A stretch of 14,638 nucleotides of DNA. Origin: JABFRJ01 sp033812735. Its GTDB lineage: Bacteria; Pseudomonadota; Alphaproteobacteria; Rhizobiales; Hyphomicrobiaceae. Positions 6,892 through 14,189 of the stretch are shown one piece after another. Numbering within the stretch: the stretch's first letter is position 1; each line of letters begins with the position of its first letter. The stretch covers positions 1-14,638 of the forward strand of contig JAPXTA010000129.1 in assembly GCA_033812735.1 (NCBI GenBank), read 5' to 3'. The notes under the pieces are model-generated. The model was not told the DNA's origin. It did no database searches and saw only the letters and a program-made list of their open reading frames with translations. Position numbers and translations under genes: made by a program.

Positions 6892-8229
6892 GTGGAGCCC
6901 GCGGCGGCAAATCGCCCGCGCCGCGTCGCGATCCTCGCTGGCGGCGGCAAGCTGCCCTTGATGATCGCAGACAGCGTCAGCAGGCGCGGCGGCGTCGCCC
7001 ACATCGTTGCCATCGAAGGCGAAGCTGATCCTTCAGCCGTCGTCGCCTACCCGCACACTTGGGTCAACTACGGGCAGGCGAGCCGCATGATGCGCGCTCT
7101 GAAAGGCGACCGCCCGACCGGCCCCGACAACACCATGGTCATCGCCGGCGCCGTCACGCGGCCCGACCTCGCGAAGATCCGGCCCGACCTCGGCCTCTTC
7201 CGCCTGCTGCCGCAAGTATTGAAATTCATCACGGCGGGCGGCGACGACGCGTTGCTGACGCGCATCATCCGCATGTACGAGGCGCAGGGTCTCCATGTCA
7301 GCGGCGTGCACGACGTGGCGCCGGAACTCCTCATTGCAGCAGGTCACCTCGGCAATTGCCGGATGGACGCCGCATCCGCGCGCGATGCGGCGATCGGCGT
7401 CAAACTGCTCACCGCGCTCGGCGATCTCGACGTCGGTCAAGGCGTCGTCGTGGTAGACGGCCGTATCGTCGCTATCGAAGGCGTCGAGGGAACCGACCGC
7501 ATGCTTGCGCGCGCCGCGGCCCTACGGCAGGCCGGCACGATGCACGCCGGCGTCTTCGTCAAGCGGCCGAAACCGAAACAAGAGCGCCGCGTCGACTTGC
7601 CGACCATCGGCCCGCGCACGATCGAAGGGGCGCTCGCCGCCAAGCTCGCGGGCATCTCGGTGGCCGCCGGCGAAACCCTCGTGCTCGACCGTGACGAGAC
7701 CTGCGCGATGGCCGACGCATCAGGTCTTTTCGTTGTCGCAGAGCCCGAGACGCCCGGCGCTCACGATGCAGCACCGCTGCACGCCGCGTTGACGCCGCAT
7801 GGTCCGCTGCGCGCCAAGGCCGCGGATCTCGACGACGCCCGGCGTGGCATCGCCTGCGTGTCGCGCGTTGCCGGGTTCACCGCTGAAACGGCGGCAGCAG
7901 TCGTGCGCGGTCACGTCGTCGCGGTTGCGGCCGAGGAAGGCGCATCCGGCCTCGTCGGGCGGCTGAGAGTGAGCCAGCAATGGGGGCTGGCCCGATTGGG
8001 ACGCCGCCGCGGCACCCTCGTCGTGGCGCGCGCACTGGGCCAGCCGGAGAGAGCCGCCGAGCTGGACGAAATCGTCGCCACACTCGCGCGAACGCGCTTT
8101 GCCGGTGTCGTTTTCTGGGGCGAGGGGAAGGGCCATCCGCCATCGCCGCAGGCGATCGAAGCCGTGACAAAGGCAGGGCTGTTCGTCATCGAGGCCACGG
8201 ATGCCGCGGGCGGCCTTGCCCCTGCGTGA
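6892..8229 (+). CDS. lpxI: UDP-2,3-diacylglucosamine pyrophosphatase LpxI with duplicated C-terminal domain
   Basis: LpxI (formerly DUF1009) hydrolyses UDP-2,3-diacylglucosamine to 2,3-diacylglucosamine 1-phosphate (lipid X) and UMP. It replaces LpxH in alphaproteobacteria. The N-terminal domain opens with VAILAGGGKLP (12-22). The C-terminal domain ends near residue 284 and contains GQGVVVVDGRIVAIEGVEG and KPKQERRVDLPTIGPRT; D235 in VDLPTIG is probably the essential aspartate known in Caulobacter LpxI (D225). Caulobacter LpxI has about 283 residues, whereas this protein has 445. After a linker rich in Pro, Ala and His (285-311), residues 312-434 resemble the preceding domain without its aspartate motif. 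The start is GTG 6892, 4 bp after the lpxA stop, with GAGG at 6879-6882. The frame is open throughout and codon use looks uniform, so this is not an obvious sequencing artefact. Confidence 0.93.
   Translation: MEPAAANRPRRVAILAGGGKLPLMIADSVSRRGGVAHIVAIEGEADPSAVVAYPHTWVNYGQASRMMRALKGDRPTGPDNTMVIAGAVTRPDLAKIRPDLGLFRLLPQVLKFITAGGDDALLTRIIRMYEAQGLHVSGVHDVAPELLIAAGHLGNCRMDAASARDAAIGVKLLTALGDLDVGQGVVVVDGRIVAIEGVEGTDRMLARAAALRQAGTMHAGVFVKRPKPKQERRVDLPTIGPRTIEGALAAKLAGISVAAGETLVLDRDETCAMADASGLFVVAEPETPGAHDAAPLHAALTPHGPLRAKAADLDDARRGIACVSRVAGFTAETAAAVVRGHVVAVAAEEGASGLVGRLRVSQQWGLARLGRRRGTLVVARALGQPERAAELDEIVATLARTRFAGVVFWGEGKGHPPSPQAIEAVTKAGLFVIEATDAAGGLAPA
7381..8193 (+). repeat. Diverged internal domain duplication within lpxI
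   Basis: Protein-level repeat: residues 164-284 (7381-7743) and 312-434 (7825-8193). The clearest match is VVVVDGRIVAIEGVEG (185-200) against AAVVRGHVVAVAAEEG (335-350). The copies end alike in SGLFVVAE (277-284) and AGLFVIEA (428-435), so the offset stays near 150 residues. DNA identity is too low to see directly, which means the duplication is old. Confidence 0.65.
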
Positions 8230-8286
8230 CGGCAATGTCTCGCAGCTGTACTAGTTTGAACTCCTCTTGGCGCGGCGGGCACGGCT

Positions 8287-9528
8287 ATGGCGACGTCTGA
8301 TCATCCAACCATGTCCATCCCGGGGTCGCGACGCGAATTGCGCCTGTTCATCGTCGCCGGCGAGCACTCGGGCGACGCGCTCGGTGGCCGCCTCATGCGC
8401 GCGTTGAACGCCGCAACGCGCGGGCGCATCCGCTATCTCGGCGTCGGTGGCGAACACATGCACGAGCAGGGTTTGCTCTCGCAGTTCCCTCTGTCCGAAA
8501 TTGCTGTCATGGGACCGGCGGCCATTCTGGCACGCCTGCCGTCGCTCACCCGCAAGGTCTACCGAACAGTCGATGCCGCGATTGCCGCCGAGCCCGATGC
8601 AGTCGTCATCATCGACAGTCCCGAGTTCACCCACCCCATCGCCAAGCGCATCCGCAAGCGCCGGCCGGATATCCCGATCATCGACTACGTCAGTCCAAGT
8701 GTCTGGGCCTGGCGCCCGGGACGCGCGCCGCGCATGACGAAGTACGTCGATCACGTCATGGCGCTATTGCCGTTCGAGCCCGAGGTGCATCGCCGCCTCG
8801 GCGGGCCTCCCTGTACGTACGTCGGCCATCCGCTCGTCGAACGATATGACGAGATCGCCGGTGCCGATCCGGCACCACTGCGCCAGAGCCTTGGCCTTCC
8901 AGCCGCAAAGCCCGTGTTGCTCGTCTTGCCCGGGAGCCGCCGGTCGGAAGTGACGCGCTTGCTCGCCCCCTTCGGCAGGACCGTCGCGCGCATCTGCGAC
9001 CAGGGCGCCGATCCCGCGGTGCTGATCCCTGTCGTCGACAGTGTCAGGCCGATCGTCGAAGCAGCGGTCGCGAATTGGCCGTGCGATGTGAAGCTCGTAT
9101 CAGGTGAAGCGGATAAATTCCGCGCCTTCAAACTAGCGACGGCAGCACTCGCCGCCTCGGGTACCGTCACCCTCGAGCTCGGCTTGGCGGGTGTACCGAT
9201 GGTGGTCGCCTATCGCGTCGATGGCGCGGCAAAGCTGCTGCGCTTCCTGGTCAAGACGCCGTCGATCGTTCTGGCCAACCTCGTGCTCGGCGAAAACGCC
9301 TTCCCCGAGTTCATTCAGGAGGAATGCACCGAAGACTTCTTGGCGCCGGCGCTCGCCCGGTTGCTGGGTGAAACGCCGGAACGCGCCGCACAGCTCGAAG
9401 CTCTGAGCCGCATCCCCTCGCTGCTGCGCCTGCCAAACGGAACGCCGAGCGACGCCGCCGCCCGGATCGTGTTGGCCTACGCGGAGCACGGACGCGCGGC
9501 AGCCGCAGCCGCGCTGCAGAAGTCCTGA
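8287..9528 (+). CDS. lpxB: Lipid-A-disaccharide synthase LpxB
   Basis: GT19 glycosyltransferase that joins lipid X (the LpxI product) to UDP-2,3-diacylglucosamine, giving the beta-1,6 tetra-acyl disaccharide 1-phosphate at the inner face of the inner membrane. It has 413 residues; E. coli LpxB has 382. Signatures in order: AGEHSGD (24-30) in the N-terminal Rossmann-like domain, SPSVWAWRPGR (136-146), LPGSRRSEV (214-222) and SGTVTLELGLAGVPMVVAYR (291-310) in the UDP-binding C-terminal domain, then NLVLGENAFPEFIQEECTED. ATG 8287 gives the fullest protein; its ribosome site is weak, and ATG 8311 is possible. It follows lpxI after 57 bp and is the last gene of the plus-strand run, converging on grpE with 7 bp between the stop codons and no visible terminator. 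Confidence 0.96.
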   Translation: MATSDHPTMSIPGSRRELRLFIVAGEHSGDALGGRLMRALNAATRGRIRYLGVGGEHMHEQGLLSQFPLSEIAVMGPAAILARLPSLTRKVYRTVDAAIAAEPDAVVIIDSPEFTHPIAKRIRKRRPDIPIIDYVSPSVWAWRPGRAPRMTKYVDHVMALLPFEPEVHRRLGGPPCTYVGHPLVERYDEIAGADPAPLRQSLGLPAAKPVLLVLPGSRRSEVTRLLAPFGRTVARICDQGADPAVLIPVVDSVRPIVEAAVANWPCDVKLVSGEADKFRAFKLATAALAASGTVTLELGLAGVPMVVAYRVDGAAKLLRFLVKTPSIVLANLVLGENAFPEFIQEECTEDFLAPALARLLGETPERAAQLEALSRIPSLLRLPNGTPSDAAARIVLAYAEHGRAAAAAALQKS

Positions 9529-9535
9529 AACCAAC

Positions 9536-10231
9536 TCAGCTTTGCGGCGGCTCGGTGCCGGGTGCCTCGCCATTGTCGTCCGTGGCGCCATTCGAAGCGC
9601 CGCTTTCAGCAGGTTTCTGAGCCTTCGTCCCGCCAGACGAGACGACCACCATGGCAGGGCGCAGCGTCCGGTCGCCGATCGTGAAGCCGGCCTGGAACAC
9701 CTGGACGATGGTTCCTGACGCGATGTCCGGCCGCGGCATCTCCATGACGGCCTGATGCAAATGCGGATTGAATGGCTGATCCTGCGCCTCGATGCGTTTG
9801 ACGCCGTGGCGCTCCAACACGTTGAGATATTCGCGCTCGGTCATCGTCACACCCTCGACGAGGGCCTTGAGCGCCGCATCGGTCTCGGCGGCACCGGCCG
9901 GCACGGCAGACAGCGCGCGCTGGAAGTTGTCGCCGATGTTCAACACATCGCGCGCAAACTTCGTCACCGCGTACTTCGCCGTTTCGTCTTTCTCGCGCTC
10001 GGCCCGCTTGCGCACGTTCTCCACCTCGGCATGCGCGCGCAGGACGCGATCCTTGAGATCGGCCACCTCGCGCCGCAACTCGGCGATGATGTCGTCGTGG
10101 TGTTTCGGCGGCGCTTCACCCGCCTCGCCACCATTCGTTTGTGACGGCCCATCGGGCGCCGCACCCGCCGGCTGAACACCGGGGTCGCCTCCAGCCTGTT
10201 GATCGGGCGTCGCTTTCGGATCGTTGCTCAT
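9536..10231 (-). CDS. grpE: Nucleotide exchange factor GrpE (DnaK co-chaperone)
   Basis: Dimeric cytosolic factor that releases ADP from DnaK and also acts as a thermosensor of the chaperone cycle. It has 231 residues. The first 45 or so are polar and rich in Pro, Gly and Ala (disordered). A long charged helix follows (IIAELRREVADLKDRVLRAHAEVENVRKRAE), and then FARDVLNIGDNFQRAL, typical of the GrpE dimer interface. The beta domain is recognisable by FNPHLHQAVMEM, GTIVQVFQAGFTIGDRTLRPAMVVVS, the conserved GrpE signature. The start is ATG 10231 with AGAAG upstream; an in-frame extension to 10312 adds 27 unconserved residues across the leader. It lies 157 bp downstream of hrcA, with a candidate heat-shock promoter in the gap, as expected for a heat-shock gene. 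Confidence 0.96.
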   Translation of the reverse strand: MSNDPKATPDQQAGGDPGVQPAGAAPDGPSQTNGGEAGEAPPKHHDDIIAELRREVADLKDRVLRAHAEVENVRKRAEREKDETAKYAVTKFARDVLNIGDNFQRALSAVPAGAAETDAALKALVEGVTMTEREYLNVLERHGVKRIEAQDQPFNPHLHQAVMEMPRPDIASGTIVQVFQAGFTIGDRTLRPAMVVVSSGGTKAQKPAESGASNGATDDNGEAPGTEPPQS

Positions 10232-10300
10232 AAATGGTTCTTCTAGCTCGCTTTTCCCGAACGGCGTCGCAGCATGGTCTAACGCCGGTTGCCGCCGTCG

Positions 10301-10329
10301 ATATCGGCCCATGCGACAGAAAAATCAAG
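10301..10329 (-). promoter_or_regulatory. Candidate RpoH (sigma-32) promoter of grpE
   Basis: Read on the minus strand, CTTGATT (10329-10323) is followed after 14 bp by GCCGATAT (10308-10301). The E. coli sigma-32 consensus is CTTGAAA, 13-14 bp, CCCCATNT; the -35 core CTTGA and the AT at the end of the -10 are kept. It ends about 70 bp upstream of the grpE ATG. The position and the heat-shock role of the gene support it; the -10 is imperfect. Confidence 0.5.
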
Positions 10330-10340
10330 GCGATGCGACA
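10311..10340 (-). repeat. Direct repeat TGTCGCAT flanking the grpE -35 element
   Basis: TGTCGCAT occurs twice on the minus strand, at 10340-10333 and 10318-10311, with a 22-bp period. That is about two helical turns, so both copies face the same side. One copy lies just upstream of the CTTGAT box and the other in the spacer. It may be a regulator site; an 8-bp repeat by chance in this gap is not very unlikely. Confidence 0.3.
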
Positions 10341-10388
10341 CTCGCCCGCGCCAGGAGGGGCAGTTGCCACCTAACGCCGCGTCATCAC

Positions 10389-11471
10389 CTACGGCAGGAG
10401 GCGCCCGACGAGTTTGGCGGTGAAATCCACCATCGGGATGATACGCGCATAATTGAGGCGCGTCGGGCCGATGACCCCGAGAACGCCGACGATCTTGCGC
10501 TGTTCGTCCTTGAACGGCGCGACGACCAGTGATGAGCCCGATAGCGAGAACAGCTTGCTCTCCGATCCGATGAAGATCGAGACGCCGTCGCCTTTCTCCG
10601 CAAGTCCCAACAGCCCGATCAGATCGCGCTGCTGCTCGAGGTCATCGAACAGCTGGCGGATGCGCGAGAGGTCTTCAAGCGCGTCGACGCTCTGCAGCAG
10701 GTGCGACTGCCCACGCACGATCAGGCTCTTCTTGCCATCCTGCGCCCCCGACCACGTCGCAAGCCCCGCTTGCACGACTTTCTGCGTCAGCGCATCGAGC
10801 TCGGCTTTAGTGCTGGCGAACTCGGTCTCGATACGCGTGCGCGCCTCGCCGAGCGACACGCCGCGGATTCGCGCGTTGAGATAGTTGGCAGCCTCCGTCA
10901 GGGCCGATGGCGGCAACCCTGGCGGCAGGCTGATGATGCGGTTCTCGACGCTCTGGTCGTCGCCGACCAGCACGACGAGCGCCTTGCCAGGCTCCAGCCC
11001 GACGAACTCGACATGCTTGAGCCTGAGCTCGCGCTTGTCGGCTAGGACCACGCCGGCACAGCGCGAAAGGCCGGAAACCAGCTCGCTCGCATCCGCCAGC
11101 ACCTGCTCGACCGACGTCTCGTTCTTGACGCGGAGCTGGGCTTCGAGATTGCGCCGCTCCTCCTCCGTCAGATTGCCGATCTCAAGGAGGCCGTCGACGA
11201 AGAGGCGCAGGCCGAGTTCGGTCGGCAAGCGCCCAGCTGACGTATGCGGCGAATAGATGAGGCCGAGATGTTCCAGGTCCGACATCACGTTGCGCACCGA
11301 CGCCGGTGACAACGCGATGCTCAGCGACCGCGACAGGTTTCGCGAACCAACCGGCTCCCCGGTCGAGAGGTAGGTATCGACGATCGAACGAAAGATCGTG
11401 CGGGTACGGTCGTCGAGCTTGTTCAGCTCGGCGGCAACCTTGGCCACGTCTCGCGGTCCGGACAACTCCAA
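10389..11471 (-). CDS. hrcA: Heat-inducible transcription repressor HrcA
   Basis: DNA-binding repressor of class I heat-shock genes (groESL and sometimes dnaK) at CIRCE operators; its folding depends on GroEL. It has about 360 residues. The N-terminal winged helix spans about 15-90 with the family signature SPASVRNVMSDLEHLGLIY, PHTSAGRLPTELGLRLFVD. A GAF-like core follows, and near the end GVLGVIGPTRLNYARIIPMVDFTAKLV, the usual HrcA C-terminus. No ATG precedes the winged helix: TTG 11471 or TTG 11465, after GAGGG, are the likely starts, and GTG 11447 is another option. I see no CIRCE element in the window, so its targets are elsewhere. It starts 36 bp after the substrate-binding protein gene, with no terminator between them, so it may be read from that gene's promoter. 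rph, often found upstream of hrcA in relatives, is absent. Confidence 0.95.
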   Translation of the reverse strand: MELSGPRDVAKVAAELNKLDDRTRTIFRSIVDTYLSTGEPVGSRNLSRSLSIALSPASVRNVMSDLEHLGLIYSPHTSAGRLPTELGLRLFVDGLLEIGNLTEEERRNLEAQLRVKNETSVEQVLADASELVSGLSRCAGVVLADKRELRLKHVEFVGLEPGKALVVLVGDDQSVENRIISLPPGLPPSALTEAANYLNARIRGVSLGEARTRIETEFASTKAELDALTQKVVQAGLATWSGAQDGKKSLIVRGQSHLLQSVDALEDLSRIRQLFDDLEQQRDLIGLLGLAEKGDGVSIFIGSESKLFSLSGSSLVVAPFKDEQRKIVGVLGVIGPTRLNYARIIPMVDFTAKLVGRLLP

Positions 11472-11507
11472 CCCTCGTGCTTCCAGTCTGGTCTTATGGT
11501 TTGCCCG

Positions 11508-13112
11508 TCACGGCTTACCGGTCACGCTCATGACGTGCGTCGCCTCGTCCGAGCGCGCTTCCATTTTCAGCGACGCTTTCGTCGCCCAGGTGTTGATTTG
11601 GTAATGCAGCGGGATCCATGCAACGTCCTCGACGACCATGACGGTCGCTTTGGCGAGCAGTTCCGCGCGCTTCCCGTCGTCAACGGTCTTGAGCGCCTCG
11701 TCGACCAGGGCATCGAACGCTGTATTCGAGTAGCGCCCGCGGTTCGCCGTGCCCCAGCCCTTGTCGCGGTCGAACGTCATCAGCTGTGGCTTCAGCGAGC
11801 CGGAGTTCTCACCCGAACTCGGGCTCCAGCCGAGCAGGGCCATGCTGAACTCCGGCGAGCCATTGGCGCCGGTGCTCGCACGCGTGAAGAACGGTCCCGG
11901 CGGCAGCGTCTCGATCGTCGTCTCGATGCCGACGCGCGTCAGCATCTGCGCGATCGCCTCGATGATCTTGACGTCGTTGACATAGCGGCCGTTCGGGCCG
12001 TGGATCGTCAGCTTGAAGCCGTTCGGGAAGCCCGCCTCGGCCAGCAGTTTTTTCGCGCCTTCCGGGTCGTAGGCGACAGGCTTCAAACCAGGCGCGATAC
12101 CGAAATAGCCCTCCGGAAGCCACTGTGCCGCCGGCGTCGCGGCCCCTTCCATCACCCGTGCGACGATCGCCTCGCGATTGATCGACTTGGTGATGGCTTG
12201 GCGCACACGCTTGTCGAGGAATGGGTTCTTGATCGCAGCGCCATCCTTCGCCTTCGCAAACGGCGTCTCGGGCCGGAACTGGTCGAGCACGAAGAAAATC
12301 GAGCGGTTTGACGGTGTCTGCGCCAGGGCAACCTTCGGCTCCTTGCGGAGCTTCTCGATATCGGCGGTCGGGACTTCTTCGATGACGTCGACATCTCCGG
12401 CGAGCAACGCCGCAACGCGCGCGGGGCCGGTCTTGATCGGCTTGAACGTGACCTTATCGAAGGCGGCTTTCTTACCCCAGTAATCGTTGTTGCGCGTGAA
12501 GACGAACCGGTCGCCCGGCACGAACTCTACGAACTTGAACGGGCCGGTGCCGATCGTGGCCTTGCCGCTGTTGTAGTCCGCCGTCGACGCGCCCTCACCG
12601 TTCTTCTTCGAGATGATGAAGATCGCCGAGAGATCGTTCGGCAGGAGCGGTGACGGCGATCCCGTCGTGATGTGCAGCGTGTGGTCGTCGACCTTCTTGA
12701 GCGTCTTGCCTTTGGTGGCGTAGCTGAACAGCGCCGGGCTGTTCGGCACGTTCGGAACGCGGTCGAATGTGAAGAGCACGTCGTCGGCCGTGAACGGCGC
12801 GCCGTCATGCCATTTCACGTTCTGGCGGAGCTTCAGCTCCCAAGTGATCCCGTCGGGAAGAACCTTCCAGCTCTCCGCCAGTCCCGGTATCAGCTTCTGC
12901 TTGGCGTCGGTCTGGATCAGCTGTTCGAACACATGCTGATGCAGCGCGATGTTCGGGGAGAGCGTGTGATAATGCGGATCCATTGACGTCGGCTCGGCCG
13001 AGAGGCCGATCCTGACGTCCTGTGCCGAGGCCGGATCGACCGAACTGACGCCGGCCGCGAGGATGGCCGCAGCCAGGACACCTAAATAGCCACGTACGCG
13101 ACCACGCCTCAT
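11508..13112 (-). CDS. ABC transporter substrate-binding protein, family 5 (peptide/nickel/opine type)
   Basis: Periplasmic solute receptor of the SBP_bac_5 (DppA/OppA) family, 534 residues. A signal peptide is clear: basic MRRGRVRG, a hydrophobic stretch and ASA|QD, giving cleavage after A30, with no lipobox cysteine. Family features follow: IGLSAEPTSMDPHYHT, LAESWKVLPDGITWELKLR, VKWHDGAPFTADDVLFTFDR, GTGPFKFVEFVPGDRFVFTRN, and NPFLDKRVRQAITKSINREAI. The ligand cannot be told from sequence; di- or oligopeptides, glutathione and opines are all possible. GGGAG at 13126-13122 lies 9 bp before ATG 13112 but only 3 bp before ATG 13118, so 13112 is preferred. No permease or ATPase gene lies next to it, so its transporter must be encoded elsewhere. 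hrcA follows 36 bp downstream. Confidence 0.92.
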   Translation of the reverse strand: MRRGRVRGYLGVLAAAILAAGVSSVDPASAQDVRIGLSAEPTSMDPHYHTLSPNIALHQHVFEQLIQTDAKQKLIPGLAESWKVLPDGITWELKLRQNVKWHDGAPFTADDVLFTFDRVPNVPNSPALFSYATKGKTLKKVDDHTLHITTGSPSPLLPNDLSAIFIISKKNGEGASTADYNSGKATIGTGPFKFVEFVPGDRFVFTRNNDYWGKKAAFDKVTFKPIKTGPARVAALLAGDVDVIEEVPTADIEKLRKEPKVALAQTPSNRSIFFVLDQFRPETPFAKAKDGAAIKNPFLDKRVRQAITKSINREAIVARVMEGAATPAAQWLPEGYFGIAPGLKPVAYDPEGAKKLLAEAGFPNGFKLTIHGPNGRYVNDVKIIEAIAQMLTRVGIETTIETLPPGPFFTRASTGANGSPEFSMALLGWSPSSGENSGSLKPQLMTFDRDKGWGTANRGRYSNTAFDALVDEALKTVDDGKRAELLAKATVMVVEDVAWIPLHYQINTWATKASLKMEARSDEATHVMSVTGKP

Positions 13113-13126
13113 CTGCATCCACTCCC

Positions 13127-13145
13127 AGGTTCGATCTTTGAACCT
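13127..13145 (-). promoter_or_regulatory. Inverted repeat abutting the ribosome site of the substrate-binding protein gene
   Basis: AGGTTC (13127-13132) and GAACCT (13140-13145) form a perfect 6-bp inverted repeat around 7 bp. On the minus strand it ends directly at the GGGAG ribosome site (13126-13122). It could be a repressor operator, or a leader hairpin that affects ribosome access. Function not shown. Confidence 0.35.
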
Positions 13146-13232
13146 TGGTCTAGCGCGGTATGACGGCGATGAAAAGTCGCACGCTATCGAAGGTTTCTTC
13201 GGCGAAGGCCTTGTGGCGAGCGTTGGAACGTC

Positions 13233-13262
13233 AAAAACCTCCGCACCTTGCCGGTGCGGAGG
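13233..13262 (-). terminator. Rho-independent terminator after the M15 peptidase gene
   Basis: On the minus strand, CCTCCGCACC (13262-13253) pairs perfectly with GGTGCGGAGG (13247-13238) around a GGCAA loop and is followed by T5 (13237-13233). It starts 38 bp after the stop of the peptidase gene and separates that gene from the substrate-binding protein gene. Confidence 0.88.
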
Positions 13263-13300
13263 TCTCTGCATGCTGCAGGTTTATGAGCCTTATCGGGGCC

Positions 13301-13996
13301 TTACCAGCTCCGGCGCGGGCCCGTGTCGATGTGGAAGAGACCGCCACCGTAGTGCTTGAGGCCGCCGACACCGCCATTGCTGCGAAGCGCGGCGTAAACC
13401 GCTGATACATTGCCATGGACGCGGAAATCGACCGCATCGCCGCTGAGATGATACGACTTGCCGGCGCCGCCGACCGCCCGGTTGCGCGACGAGCTACGGC
13501 AGGTCGAGTTGACCGTCACCGGGCCGAAATTCGACGCGATGGATGCCACGACGCTTCTGAGGCCGCTGTCGAGGCAGCTGGCACTGGCGACCCAGCTGAC
13601 GTTGCCGCCACCCGAGAGGCTGCCACGGCTACGTGACGGACGCTCGCTCGGCGTGTCGTTGCTTGCCCGGCTCGCAGTCCGCGTGCGGCGGGTGGTCTGC
13701 GGCCGATCCTCGGCCGAGATGGCGGCGGCGCGGCGGGACGTGCGGCGCGAGCTGTCGTCGCTCTCGCTGTAGGTCTGGTTGCCGAGCGAGGCAACCCGTG
13801 TACCCGACGAACGGCGGGTGGCTCGATTTTCGCCCCCCTTGGCATCGTTGATGATGTCCATCGCCCAGTTGTCGCTCGCGGCGGCAGGTGCCGGCGCAAG
13901 GAAGGCGGTGGCGAAGAAGGTCGAAAAGAAGGCGACGGCGACGGCCGTCAGTTTGAGCGAGCGTTGCTGTGCGCTCGAGATGGGCCCCATTGTCAT
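13301..13996 (-). CDS. Secreted M15-family (YcbK/DUF882-like) zinc peptidase with Ser/Arg-rich linker
   Basis: Predicted exported murein peptidase of 231 residues. The N-terminus has a charged start, a hydrophobic stretch (about 16-34) and PAPAAA|SD, a likely signal cleavage near A40. Residues about 55-125 are low-complexity, rich in Ser, Arg and Thr, and probably disordered. The catalytic domain occupies about 130-231 and shows the M15 zinc pattern: H183 and D190 in SYHLSGDAVD, and H222 in GGGLFHIDTG. STCRSSSRNRAVGG precedes it, as in Peptidase_M15_3 proteins. Family members cut D,D- or L,D-peptide bonds of peptidoglycan; which bond here is not known. Two other cysteines could form a disulfide after export. 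ATG 13996 is preferred, with AGGAGAGAGAG upstream; ATG 13990 is also possible. It is monocistronic by context: a terminator lies downstream and a 235-bp gap upstream. Confidence 0.82.
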   Translation of the reverse strand: MTMGPISSAQQRSLKLTAVAVAFFSTFFATAFLAPAPAAASDNWAMDIINDAKGGENRATRRSSGTRVASLGNQTYSESDDSSRRTSRRAAAISAEDRPQTTRRTRTASRASNDTPSERPSRSRGSLSGGGNVSWVASASCLDSGLRSVVASIASNFGPVTVNSTCRSSSRNRAVGGAGKSYHLSGDAVDFRVHGNVSAVYAALRSNGGVGGLKHYGGGLFHIDTGPRRSW

Positions 13997-14137
13997 ACTG
14001 AACTCTCTCTCCTGGTGAGTGACCCCCGCGCCGGGTTGGGCCGGAACGGAGGCTGGGATGATCCCTGCAGGCGAAAGCTCCCCTACACGCGGCATTGGGA
14101 CCGCGGCACGAAAGATTAACGGGCATGGTTAACAGCG

Positions 14138-14155
14138 CACAGGCCGAAGCCTGCG
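14138..14155 (-). other. UUCG-capped stem-loop in the pncB-M15 gap
   Basis: On the minus strand CAGGC-TTCG-GCCTG forms a hairpin closed by a C(UUCG)G tetraloop, extended by a G-U and a C-G pair to 7 bp. No T-run follows, so it is not a standard terminator. It may be part of the leader of the M15 gene or a processing or stability element at the pncB 3' end. Confidence 0.4.
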
Positions 14156-14189
14156 ACACATTTTGGGCTAGACAGACGATTTGTGTTTA

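Noticed and set aside
7744..8229. LpxI C-terminal extension as a frameshift read-through or a separate fused gene
   Set aside because: The frame is continuous, codon composition does not change, and the extension resembles the preceding LpxI domain rather than another gene product.
10232..11507. CIRCE operator (TTAGCACTC-N9-GAGTGCTAA) near hrcA or grpE
   Set aside because: Looked for on both strands around hrcA and grpE; no match with both arms was found.
14115..14132. Canonical CtrA binding site upstream of the M15 gene
   Set aside because: The TTAA half-sites are 9 bp apart; the known motif requires 7. Kept only as a low-interest observation.
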